Shown here piece by piece: positions 32,687 through 39,841 of a stretch of DNA of 45,161 bases (the first letter of the stretch is position 1; each line of letters begins with the position of its first letter). This DNA is from Candidatus Parcubacteria bacterium (lineage in GTDB: Bacteria > Patescibacteriota > Saccharimonadia > UBA4664 > JAHWKN01). The notes beneath the pieces are model-generated. The model had not been told where the DNA came from and did no database searches. It saw only the letters and a list, made by a program, of their open reading frames with translations. Position numbers and translations under genes: made by a program. The stretch spans positions 1 to 45,161 of the forward strand of contig JAHWKN010000003.1 in NCBI GenBank assembly GCA_019347875.1. Reading direction: 5' to 3'.

Positions 32687-33591
32687 GTCTGGTTGCCGTC
32701 ATCATCTTAACGCTTGGCTACCTGGCCCACCTGCCGTTAGGCCAGCCGCTGCGGCAGGCTCTGCAAAACACCGTCATTGGCGAACCCTCCGGCACCCGCT
32801 TGAGCACTCCGTCGCCGCACCAACGGATAGCCGAGCCCATTAAAAGCGGCGCCGAAGAGCTGCGGCTAGGCGCCCGGGCGGCTTACGCGGTCGACCTAGA
32901 CACCGCCACGCCGCTGTACCAGCAAAACAGCGCCCAGCCCTTGCCGATCGCCTCGATCGCCAAAATCGTCACCGCCATGGTCATTATAAAATCCCATGAT
33001 CTCGAAGAGGTGGTGACGGTACCGACTTTACCGGCCTACCGGCCCGAGGACGCCAAGCTGGGACTGACCGCGGGCCAGCGCTTTAAGGTGAAAGACCTGC
33101 TGGCGGCCACGCTCATCCCGTCGGCCAGCGACGCGGCCGACGCCCTGGCCAGCGCCGATGCCGGCAGCAACGCGGCTTTCGCCGCCAAAATGAACCGCCT
33201 CAGCGAGCGGTGGGGGATTAAAGGGACCCGCTTTACCAATCCCAGCGGTCTGGGGGCCGAGGAAAACCTGGCCAGCGCTGAGGCTTTGGCCAGATTGGCC
33301 AAAATCGCTTTGGCCAATCAAACCTTCGCCCAGCTGGCGGCCGCCCCCACCGCCACCATCACCGACCAGGCCGGCCAAACCTATCCGCTCACCAGCACCA
33401 ACCGCCTGTTGGGCGACCCCCGCATCACCGGCCTCAAAACCGGCTACACACCGGCCGCCGGCCAGTCGTTCCTGGCGCTATCGACCGTTAACGGCCACCG
33501 CGTGCTGACGGTGGTCCTAAACAGCCCCGACCGCTTCGCCGAAACCGCCGCGCTAATCAACTGGATCGAGCGCAACTACCACTGGCGGTAG
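32683..33591 (+). CDS. dacA: D-alanyl-D-alanine carboxypeptidase (PBP5 family), SxN motif altered
   Basis: A 302-aa S11-family penicillin-binding protein with an N-terminal signal/anchor helix and one catalytic domain. SxxK is S91-IAK94 (PIASIAKIVTAMV) and KTG is in TGLKTGYTPAAG. The second motif, normally SxN, reads PSASDAADA, with Ser149 where Asn is expected. The C-terminal PBP5 sandwich domain is absent. The enzyme trims the last D-Ala of peptidoglycan side chains; the Asn change may alter activity. Translation is coupled to rluB by ATGA. Confidence 0.88.
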   Translation: MSLVAVIILTLGYLAHLPLGQPLRQALQNTVIGEPSGTRLSTPSPHQRIAEPIKSGAEELRLGARAAYAVDLDTATPLYQQNSAQPLPIASIAKIVTAMVIIKSHDLEEVVTVPTLPAYRPEDAKLGLTAGQRFKVKDLLAATLIPSASDAADALASADAGSNAAFAAKMNRLSERWGIKGTRFTNPSGLGAEENLASAEALARLAKIALANQTFAQLAAAPTATITDQAGQTYPLTSTNRLLGDPRITGLKTGYTPAAGQSFLALSTVNGHRVLTVVLNSPDRFAETAALINWIERNYHWR

Positions 33592-33641
33592 GACAAGAGG
33601 CCTAATCCCGCCGGCGGAAGTTCGCCTACACTCAATAAACA

Positions 33642-33650
33642 TGGTATAGT
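33642..33650 (+). promoter_or_regulatory. Extended -10 promoter
   Basis: TGGTATAGT (TGn plus TATAGT) lies 34 nt before the GTG at 33685. The transcript would have a leader of about 28 nt with a GAGGGGAG Shine-Dalgarno site. Confidence 0.5.
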
Positions 33651-33684
33651 TTTCCCACGTTCAGGCTCACGAGAGGGGAGAAAC

Positions 33685-34620
33685 GTGTTCCTTGCAATAG
33701 CGGTAACGATTGCTGTATTGACGATGGCGGCATTCGTCTGGAGAGGCAGACGAGCCAAGCTGGCCGAGGCCGAAAAGCAGGCCAGGGCCAGGGAACAAGC
33801 GATGTCCGAGGAAGAAATCCGGCAGGCGCAAGAGCAGGCTAGGCTAGAGGAACAAACCCGCCAACTACGACAGCTGATCGAGGAGGTTGAAGCGGGAGTC
33901 TCTAGAGCTTCATGGAGGCTCGCTTCCAACTATGACTGGGTATTGATTGCTCAGCAAAGCCAGGACCAGAACCTGGTATCAAGTGTCCACGAGGCTCGGC
34001 GAACAGCGCAAATTTTGACGGAATACTCCTCGAAACGCAACTGGATACAGGAACTCTTTAGCGCCTGGAGCGCAGCCCCCGACTCACTGGATCGCGTGAA
34101 AGGCTGGGTTGAGTTCGTCCGCATCTTTCATGAGATGTATGAAGAAAACCGCTCCCGCCTGGCTCAAGAATTGGACTACGATGACGAGGCGGCAAGGAGC
34201 CACTTTAAAGGCTTTATCGTCAAACGTTATAGCGAACTGCAGCGGCAAGCTCAAACGGACGCGTCGGCTTTCGGGCGGTTACGTGAATTGATCTTGAGGA
34301 CTCAGCGGGGACGGTTTACAGGAGACCTGGCTGGGCCGTTCCGCCCCTTAGAGTTCCCGCCCGACTGGAACGACCTGGTCGCCCGTCACGTGCAGAACCC
34401 TCATTTCGACGATTTTTTGGGGCTACGGCAACCGTGTGACCTGGCCATCGGCCAGTTCAGATTGATGGCCGCTGAAGCCCTCGATCACAACGATCTCACC
34501 CAAGCTCAGATCGTGCTGGCTTACTGCAACTACGGAGAGCAAGTGAGGGTCGAGGTCGGCGACTACCTGGCGGGTCAGGTCGCCAAACTGGTGGCGGCAC
34601 TCACCAACGCGCCCCGCTAA
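33685..34620 (+). CDS. Membrane-anchored coiled-coil protein of unknown function
   Basis: A 311-aa protein. One N-terminal membrane helix (about 2-19) is followed by a charged coiled coil (about 23-72, rich in Ala/Glu/Gln/Arg heptads) and a large, mostly helical soluble domain with many Trp, Phe and Arg residues. No known domain or catalytic motif is recognised. The GTG start has GAGGGGAG 5 nt upstream and an extended -10 promoter. It stands alone between dacA and the toxin-antitoxin pair and ends in a strong hairpin. Confidence 0.7.
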   Translation: MFLAIAVTIAVLTMAAFVWRGRRAKLAEAEKQARAREQAMSEEEIRQAQEQARLEEQTRQLRQLIEEVEAGVSRASWRLASNYDWVLIAQQSQDQNLVSSVHEARRTAQILTEYSSKRNWIQELFSAWSAAPDSLDRVKGWVEFVRIFHEMYEENRSRLAQELDYDDEAARSHFKGFIVKRYSELQRQAQTDASAFGRLRELILRTQRGRFTGDLAGPFRPLEFPPDWNDLVARHVQNPHFDDFLGLRQPCDLAIGQFRLMAAEALDHNDLTQAQIVLAYCNYGEQVRVEVGDYLAGQVAKLVAALTNAPR

Positions 34621-34622
34621 CG

Positions 34623-34665
34623 GGGCCCGAAGGAGATGGATCTTTGATCCGCGGCCTTCGGGCCC
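34623..34665 (+). terminator. Strong long hairpin after the coiled-coil gene
   Basis: GGGCCCGAAGG pairs perfectly with CCTTCGGGCCC, and an inner GGATC-TTT-GATCC hairpin stacks inside. The T tract is poor (TCCTTCG), so termination may be moderate. Confidence 0.65.
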
Positions 34666-34676
34666 TCCTTCGTGTA

Positions 34677-34711
34677 TGCATCTTGATGCATTGATGTTAA
34701 TGTGCTTAACT
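34677..34711 (+). promoter_or_regulatory. Palindromic operator and promoter of the toxin-antitoxin pair
   Basis: TGCATC-TT-GATGCA (34677-34690) is a perfect palindrome overlapping the -35 box TTGATG (34683-34688), which is 17 nt from TTAACT (34706-34711). TTGATG repeats at 34691. This is how RHH antitoxins usually autoregulate. Confidence 0.6.
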
Positions 34712-34730
34712 AATGGCAACAGGAGGTGAC

Positions 34731-34949
34731 ATGCGTACAACCGTTACTATTAACGACAAAGTTTACCAGGCGCTCAAGCTGCGAGCCGTTCAGAGTAACC
34801 AAACCGTCTCGGCTTTAGTAGAAGACGCTATCAAGTATCAGCTGCTGGAAGATATGGAGGACATCGAAGACGCCAAACGACGGGAGCAGGAGCCGACCGA
34901 GTCGTTTGACGAGCTAGTCAAGCAGTTTAGGGCCGAAGGTCTGCTGTAG
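34731..34949 (+). CDS. RHH-type antitoxin (RelB-like)
   Basis: A 72-aa protein. The N-terminal ribbon-helix-helix (MRTTVTINDKVYQALKLRAVQSNQTVSALVEDAIKYQLL) should dimerise and bind the upstream palindrome, and the acidic C-terminal half (EDMEDIEDAKRREQEPTESFDELVKQFRAEGLL) should wrap the toxin. The ORF track starts six codons upstream, but a perfect AGGAGGTGA Shine-Dalgarno site directly precedes the ATG at 34731. The toxin begins 4 bp later. Confidence 0.88.
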   Translation: MRTTVTINDKVYQALKLRAVQSNQTVSALVEDAIKYQLLEDMEDIEDAKRREQEPTESFDELVKQFRAEGLL

Positions 34950-34953
34950 CTGA

Positions 34954-35220
34954 ATGCAGTATGAGATAAGGTACCGCCGCTCGGTTAAGAAAGAACTCGA
35001 GAAACTCGATCACGCCAGTCGATTGGCGATCGTTAAGAAGATCATCAATCTGGCGGCACAGCCTCTCCCGGCTGGCTCGCGTAAACTGCGGGGAGTGGAT
35101 GATTTATACCGCATCAGGCACGGTGATTACCGGGTGATTTACCAGGTTCAAGATAAAGCATTGATAATCGTGATTATTAAGATTGGCCACCGTAAAGCAG
35201 TTTACCGAGGATTGCAGTAA
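34954..35220 (+). CDS. RelE/ParE-superfamily toxin
   Basis: An 88-aa protein with the RelE fold: MQYEIRYRRSVKKELEKLDHASRLAIVKKI forms the first strand and helices, and LYRIRHGDYRVIYQVQDKALIIVIIKIGHRKAVY the sheet with basic and Tyr/His residues typical of mRNA-cleaving RelE proteins. It should cut mRNA in the ribosome A site when free of its antitoxin; a ParE-like gyrase target is less likely given the R-x-G-D-Y-R pattern. The stop is only 4 bp before der. Confidence 0.9.
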   Translation: MQYEIRYRRSVKKELEKLDHASRLAIVKKIINLAAQPLPAGSRKLRGVDDLYRIRHGDYRVIYQVQDKALIIVIIKIGHRKAVYRGLQ

Positions 35221-35224
35221 GTTT

Positions 35225-36550
35225 ATGACCAACATTCCCATCGTCGCCATTATCGGCCGGGCCAACGTCGGCAAATCGAGTTTGTTTAACCGCCTGGTCG
35301 GTTCACGCCAAGCCGTGGTTGATGATGCCGCCGGTACCACCCGCGACCGCGTGCAGGCTGTGGCGCGGTGGGGCAAGCACGCGTTTTGGCTGGTCGACAC
35401 GGCCGGGCTGGGGCCGGCCGGAGGTCGCGACGAGCTGGAGACCGGCATTAGCGAGCAGATCAAGCAGGCGGCCGAGAGCGCCGACGCCATCATCCTGGTG
35501 GCCGATGCCGCCGTTATGATCACCAGCGAGGACCGCCAGGCGGCCAAGCTGGCGTTAAAGACCGGCAAGCCGGTCATTTTAGCGCTTAGTAAGATCGATA
35601 CCGTAGCGCGCGGGGCGGCCGATGATTTTATTAATTTAGGCATTAAAGACATCATCGAGGTCTCGGCCCTGCACGGCCGGGGAACCGGCGACCTGCTCGA
35701 CCAGGTGGTGCGGCACCTGCCGCCGGCCGAGGCGCCCGACCAATCGGACCGGCTGCGCCTGGCGTTGCTGGGCCGGCCCAACGTCGGTAAATCCAGCCTC
35801 TTAAACGCGCTGGCTGGCAAGCAGCAGGCGCTGGTGTCGGGCGTACCCGGCACCACCCGCGACGTCAACGCCATCACCGTCAAGTACCACGGCCGCGAAC
35901 TGGAGATCTCCGACACCGCCGGGCTGCGGCGGCGGGGCAAAATCGACCGGGGGGTAGAAAAGTTCAGCACGCTGCGCACGCTCGGCGCCGTTGCCTCCAG
36001 CGACATCGGCGTACTGTTAATCGACGCCGGCGAGCCGTCGGCCGCGCAGGACCAGCACATCGCCGGGCTGGTGGCCAACTCGGGCAAGGGGCTGATTTTA
36101 GTGGTGAACAAGTGGGACGCGGTCGACAAAGACGACAAGACCCAGGCCCGCTACCTGCGCCGCCTGCAAGCCAACTTTGCCTTTGTGCCCTGGGCACCGG
36201 TGGTGTTTACCTCGGCCGCGACCGGCCTGAACGTCACCAGGCTGTTTGAGCTGGCTACTCAGATCGACCAGCGCCGCCAGACCAAGATCCCGACGCCGGC
36301 GCTCAACAAGCTGATCGAGTCGCTGGTACTGAAGCAGCCGCCGGCCGGGCTGAAGAACCGCCGGCCCAAGATCAACTACGCGGCCCAAACCGGCACCAAC
36401 CCGCCGGCCTTCGCCTTGTTTGCCTCGCACCCCGAGTTCATTCACTTCTCCTACCGCCGCTACCTGGAAAATGGGCTGCGCCGGGCCTATGACTTTGCCG
36501 GCACCCCGGTTAAACTGGAGTATAGGGACAAGAGGAAAACTAAAGCATGA
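35225..36550 (+). CDS. der: Ribosome-associated GTPase Der (EngA)
   Basis: A 441-aa protein with two GTPase domains and a C-terminal KH-like domain. The first G domain has GRANVGKSSLFN (G1), DTAGL (G3) and LSKID (G4); the second has GRPNVGKSSLLN, DTAGLRRRG and NKWD. It is needed for 50S ribosome assembly. The ORF track start at 35183 lies inside the toxin gene; the ATG at 35225 gives the normal N terminus (MTNIPIVAIIGR). No good promoter was seen in the 4-bp gap, so der may be read from the toxin-antitoxin transcript. Confidence 0.96.
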   Translation: MTNIPIVAIIGRANVGKSSLFNRLVGSRQAVVDDAAGTTRDRVQAVARWGKHAFWLVDTAGLGPAGGRDELETGISEQIKQAAESADAIILVADAAVMITSEDRQAAKLALKTGKPVILALSKIDTVARGAADDFINLGIKDIIEVSALHGRGTGDLLDQVVRHLPPAEAPDQSDRLRLALLGRPNVGKSSLLNALAGKQQALVSGVPGTTRDVNAITVKYHGRELEISDTAGLRRRGKIDRGVEKFSTLRTLGAVASSDIGVLLIDAGEPSAAQDQHIAGLVANSGKGLILVVNKWDAVDKDDKTQARYLRRLQANFAFVPWAPVVFTSAATGLNVTRLFELATQIDQRRQTKIPTPALNKLIESLVLKQPPAGLKNRRPKINYAAQTGTNPPAFALFASHPEFIHFSYRRYLENGLRRAYDFAGTPVKLEYRDKRKTKA

Positions 36551-36578
36551 CCAGCGCCCAAAGGAGCCGGAAGCAACC

Positions 36579-37172
36579 ATGAAGCTGATAGCGGGTCTTG
36601 GCAACATCGGCGAGCGCTACGCCGGCACCCGCCATAATCTGGGATTTATGGTGATCGACCGGCTGATCGGAGAACGCGGTTTACCCGCCTGCACCCTCAA
36701 CGCCAAGTTCAAGGCCCGCATTACCGAAGGTAATGTGTCGGGGGAGAAGGTGCTGTTAGTCAAACCTGCCTCCATGATGAACTTGAGTGGTGAAAGCATT
36801 GGCAGTTTGGCTAAGTTCTACCGGCTGCCTTTGGAGGATCTGTGGATCATCCACGATGATGTCGACCTGCCGTTTGGCAGCCTGCGCATCAGGGGGGGAG
36901 GGGGTAGCGGCGGACACAACGGCATCAGCTCGATCATAGCGGCGCTGGGCCCAGAGTTCATCAGGTTCCGGCTGGGTGTGGCCACCCCCGAGCGCCCCGC
37001 CCAAATGGATACCGCCGACTTCGTCTTAAGCAACTTCACCAAACCCGAAAGCCAGCAGCTGCCGGTCATCCTCAGGCGGGCCGCGGCCATCCTCGAGGCC
37101 GCTATCGAGAAACCGGTCGGGGACAGTACCTATAACTTACTGAACGGAAGTAACACCGGGGGCCAAAAATAA
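36579..37172 (+). CDS. pth: Peptidyl-tRNA hydrolase
   Basis: A 197-aa enzyme with MKLIAGLGNIGERYAGTRHNLGFMVIDRL at the N terminus (conserved Asn and the catalytic His of TRHNLG), KPASMMNLSGESI, IHDDVDLPFG with the catalytic Asp, and GGGSGGHNGISSI. It releases peptides from dropped-off peptidyl-tRNA. The ORF track start at 36420 is within der; AAGGAG before the ATG at 36579 supports this start, although the spacing (12 nt) is long. It follows der by 28 bp and ends in a terminator that overlaps its stop. Confidence 0.95.
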   Translation: MKLIAGLGNIGERYAGTRHNLGFMVIDRLIGERGLPACTLNAKFKARITEGNVSGEKVLLVKPASMMNLSGESIGSLAKFYRLPLEDLWIIHDDVDLPFGSLRIRGGGGSGGHNGISSIIAALGPEFIRFRLGVATPERPAQMDTADFVLSNFTKPESQQLPVILRRAAAILEAAIEKPVGDSTYNLLNGSNTGGQK

Positions 37173-37216
37173 AAGCCCGAGGGGCAGGTGGTTACCACGC
37201 TCGGGCTTTTATTTGG
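37161..37216 (+). terminator. Strong terminator overlapping the pth stop codon
   Basis: AAATAAAAGCCCGAG pairs with CTCGGGCTTTTATTT (15 bp); the outer GGCC bases pair too, with a small bulge. The loop holds its own GTGG-TTA-CCAC hairpin. A and T tracts on both sides would let it work in both directions. Confidence 0.9.
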
Positions 37217-37328
37217 CCCTTTAATGCCGTCCGCAAAGGGCGGATTTTACGGTCTCATTAACATAGTAGACCGGGGATTAAAGGGGCTAAACTGCCTGTA
37301 CAAGACCTAAAGGAGGGTGCATTTAGGG

Positions 37329-37428
37329 TTGTGCCAGGCAGATTAGCTGTTAATTGCCGTATAGGGCTTGTGCCAGGTACGTTTATTAGGTATGATTGCC
37401 ATACTAACACAGTGCGTTATGATTGTCA
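37329..37428 (+). promoter_or_regulatory. Direct-repeat array upstream of dprA
   Basis: TTGTGCCAGG occurs twice (37329-37338 and 37368-37377, 39 nt apart), and TATGATTGCCA/TATGATTGTCA twice (37391 and 37418, 27 nt apart). The second TATGAT may be the -10 of dprA. A 23-nt stretch (37406-37428) recurs with two mismatches at 39615-39637. The repeats look like protein-binding sites. Confidence 0.55.
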
Positions 37429-37437
37429 ATACTTTTT

Positions 37438-38286
37438 ATGCAAATCTCTAGGCTTTCTCACAACCGGCCGGGCTACCCGGAACAGCTGCGCGAAATCAGC
37501 TCGCCGCCGCAAGGGCTGTTCGTGTTGGGGAATCTGCCAAAAGGGCCCTGCATCGCCATCGTCGGCACCCGCCGGCCAACCGAGTACGGCCGCCAGATGG
37601 CCTACCGGCTGGCCGGCGAGCTGGCCTCGGCCGGCGTGGTGATCGTCAGCGGGCTGGCCGTCGGCATAGACGCGGTGGCCCACCAGGCGGCGGTAGAGGC
37701 CGGAGGAGTAACGGTGGCGGTGCTGGCCTGCGGCCTAAACCAAATATACCCGGCCACCAACCGCTCGCTGGCGGTCAAAATTCTGCAGCGCGGCGCCATC
37801 ATCAGCGAGTATCCGGAAGGCACGCCGCCCCTGCGGCACCACTTTGTCGCCCGCAACCGTCTCATCTCGGGCCTCAGCTGCGCCGTCGTCATCCCGGAGG
37901 CCGACGCCTCCAGCGGCTCGCTGATTACCGCCAACTTCGCGCTGGAGCAAAACCGCAGCGTCATGGCGGTACCCGGCAACGTCACCAGCTTGCGCAGCGC
38001 CGGGCCAAACAACCTGATCAAGTCGGGCGCCACTCCCGTCACCGACACCAGCGACATTTTGGCCGCCCTGGATCTGGAAGCGCCGCAACTGGCCAAATCG
38101 GCCGTTACCGCCAAAAGCCGCGAGGAAGCGCAGATTCTGGAGCTGCTGTCGCGCGGGGTCAACACCAGCCAGGAGCTGATCACGCAAAGCCAAATGAGCG
38201 CCGGCCAGTTCGCCAACGTCATCACCCTGATGGAGATCACCGGCAAGGTTAGAAACCTGGGGGCCGGCAGCTGGATCGCCCGCTAA
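37438..38286 (+). CDS. dprA: DNA-processing protein DprA
   Basis: A 282-aa protein with the extended Rossmann domain of the DprA/Smf family: IAIVGTRRPTEYGRQMA, SGLAVGIDAVAHQAAVEAGG, ACGLNQIYPATNRSLA, PLRHHFVARNRLISGLS and VMAVPGNVTS. A C-terminal winged helix (EEAQILELLSRGVNTSQELI) is kept; the N-terminal SAM domain is short. It loads RecA onto single-stranded DNA taken up by transformation. The ATG at 37438 is used, as the ORF-track TTG lies in the promoter. No Shine-Dalgarno site is visible. Confidence 0.93.
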   Translation: MQISRLSHNRPGYPEQLREISSPPQGLFVLGNLPKGPCIAIVGTRRPTEYGRQMAYRLAGELASAGVVIVSGLAVGIDAVAHQAAVEAGGVTVAVLACGLNQIYPATNRSLAVKILQRGAIISEYPEGTPPLRHHFVARNRLISGLSCAVVIPEADASSGSLITANFALEQNRSVMAVPGNVTSLRSAGPNNLIKSGATPVTDTSDILAALDLEAPQLAKSAVTAKSREEAQILELLSRGVNTSQELITQSQMSAGQFANVITLMEITGKVRNLGAGSWIAR

Positions 38287-38324
38287 CCAGAGAGTACTTT
38301 AGCCTCGGTCATGCTTACGTTTGC

Positions 38325-38330
38325 TATACT
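38325..38330 (+). promoter_or_regulatory. -10 element of the NYN gene, leaderless geometry
   Basis: TATACT, then AGACCC (6 nt), then ATG at 38337. Confidence 0.6.
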
Positions 38331-38336
38331 AGACCC

Positions 38337-38870
38337 ATGAATAAAGCCAACAACTACGCCTTTATCGACAGCCAAAACCTTAACCTGTCCATTCGTGAGC
38401 TGGGCTGGCACGTCGATTGGCGCAAGTTCCGCACCTATCTGAAAGAAAAGTACGGCGTCAGCAAGGCCTACCTGTTTGTGGGCTTCGTAGAAGAAAACCA
38501 GGCCATGTACGACTCGCTGGCCCAAGCCGGTTTTGAGCTGGTGTTCAAGCCGATTATGACCAACAAAGACGGCCAGGTGAAGGGCAACATCGACGCCGAG
38601 CTGGTGCTACAGGCCATGATCGACTACGACACCTACGACCAGGCCGTGATCGTGACCGGCGACGGCGACTTCTACTGCCTGGTAAAGTATCTGCTGGAGC
38701 AAAACAAGCTGCTGAAGCTGATCATCCCGAACCGCTACAAGTACTCGTCTCTTTTAAAGGAGAAGACCGTCATTTCGGCCTCTCACATGATCTTTATGAA
38801 CGACCTGCGCAAACGGCTGCAGTACAAAAGAACCGCCCCGCGCGAAAGCGAGAAGCGGTCGGAGGAATAA
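38337..38870 (+). CDS. NYN-domain (LabA/DUF88-like) protein
   Basis: A 177-aa PIN-like protein. The acidic residues of the presumed nuclease site are in NYAFIDSQNLNLS, VKGNIDAELVLQAM and AVIVTGDGDFYCLVKYL. NYN domains belong to the PIN fold and are expected to cleave RNA with divalent metals. The C-terminal tail is basic and then acidic (RLQYKRTAPRESEKRSEE). The start is set by the -10 box 6 nt upstream. Confidence 0.9.
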   Translation: MNKANNYAFIDSQNLNLSIRELGWHVDWRKFRTYLKEKYGVSKAYLFVGFVEENQAMYDSLAQAGFELVFKPIMTNKDGQVKGNIDAELVLQAMIDYDTYDQAVIVTGDGDFYCLVKYLLEQNKLLKLIIPNRYKYSSLLKEKTVISASHMIFMNDLRKRLQYKRTAPRESEKRSEE

Positions 38871-38885
38871 GACCCGGGGGGTCTA

Positions 38886-38905
38886 CTTAATGACCAGCCA
38901 TTAAG
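38886..38905. terminator. Small hairpin after the NYN gene
   Basis: CTTAATG, loop ACCAGC, CATTAAG: a perfect 7-bp stem. No clear T tract follows, so it may be a weak terminator. Confidence 0.35.
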
Positions 38906-38954
38906 CGTGCCCTGCCCGTGGTGATCCTGCTTAAAATTTTAGCAACCTACCGGG

Positions 38955-38982
38955 TTGGCGTCAACCAGGCGGTTGCTATAAT
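38955..38982 (+). promoter_or_regulatory. Promoter of the isochorismatase-like gene, leaderless geometry
   Basis: TTGGCG, 16 nt, TATAAT, then TTAGGC (6 nt) and ATG at 38989. This is the best -35/-10 pair among the leaderless set. Confidence 0.7.
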
Positions 38983-38988
38983 TTAGGC

Positions 38989-39522
38989 ATGACTAAACGA
39001 AAATCGGCCTTGCTGGTGATCGACGTTCAAAACTACTTTGTTAATGATAAGAACTCGGTAGTACCGCACAGGATCGCCGACCACATTAAGGCCGGTAACT
39101 ACGACCACGTTTTGTTCAGCCAATTCGTCAACCGGCCCGGCTCTAACTTTGAGCGCATATTAGACTGGCACAAATGCACCGGTCCGCCGGACACCGACAT
39201 CCACGCCGCCCTGGTTGAGTTTACCAGCGAGCAGACGGTGTTTGCCAAGTCAACCAAGTCGGCCTTTAAGTCGGCTGGGCTGGTTGATTTTCTTAAAGAA
39301 CACTCTATTAATCGGATCGATCTGTGCGGCCTGGACATCGACGACTGCGTGCTGGCCTCGGCGTTTGAGGCGTTTGATCTTGGCTACGACTTTAAGGTGC
39401 TGGAGGAGCTGTGCGCGATCAGCCACGAGACCGGCGAGGTCCACGCCGCCGCGCTGCAGATCATCCGCAAAAACTTAAGTAGCGCGGATAGCGTGAGGCC
39501 GGGGGCTGACAGGCCGAACTGA
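38989..39522 (+). CDS. Isochorismatase-like cysteine hydrolase
   Basis: A 177-aa cysteine hydrolase. The triad is visible: Asp in ALLVIDVQNYF, Lys in VFAKSTKSAF and Cys in LCGLDIDDCVLASAFEAFDLGYD. The family includes nicotinamidase, isochorismatase and N-carbamoyl hydrolases; the metal-binding pattern of nicotinamidase (D-x-H-x-x-H) is not evident, so the substrate is open. It has its own promoter and is followed by about 320 bp without a gene. Confidence 0.88.
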   Translation: MTKRKSALLVIDVQNYFVNDKNSVVPHRIADHIKAGNYDHVLFSQFVNRPGSNFERILDWHKCTGPPDTDIHAALVEFTSEQTVFAKSTKSAFKSAGLVDFLKEHSINRIDLCGLDIDDCVLASAFEAFDLGYDFKVLEELCAISHETGEVHAAALQIIRKNLSSADSVRPGADRPN

Positions 39523-39841
39523 CTATAGCATCATCACCATCACAGCGGCTTATTGAAGGGTAGGGGCGCGGTCAAGACAGCCCATCGCCGCCGGAGTGGT
39601 TAAACGCCGGTCAGAACACAATGCGCTATGATTGTCATTTTACTAACTATCGATTACCAGCCTCTGCTGCAACTTTTAGTCTGAACGAAAAGCCCACTTC
39701 ACGCATAGACACTAATATTTTGTTTAGTCTGCTTTATCGCACCACCAAGCGAATGACATACGCCCCACGACGACAGACGGAACTGTGAGCTAGCAAAAAT
39801 CGTATTGCATTCGCACCGCCATGCTTTAGCATAAGAGCGGT
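39523..39841. other. Gene-free region upstream of topA
   Basis: No convincing ORF. It contains the 23-nt motif at 39615-39637 that matches 37406-37428 upstream of dprA, a TTGCAT box (39805-39810), and a 12-bp palindrome ATGCTTTAGCAT (39821-39832) just before topA. TAGCAT within the palindrome (9 nt from the ATG) or CATAAG (6 nt from it) could be the topA -10. The region is large enough for a small RNA, but none is recognised. Confidence 0.45.
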
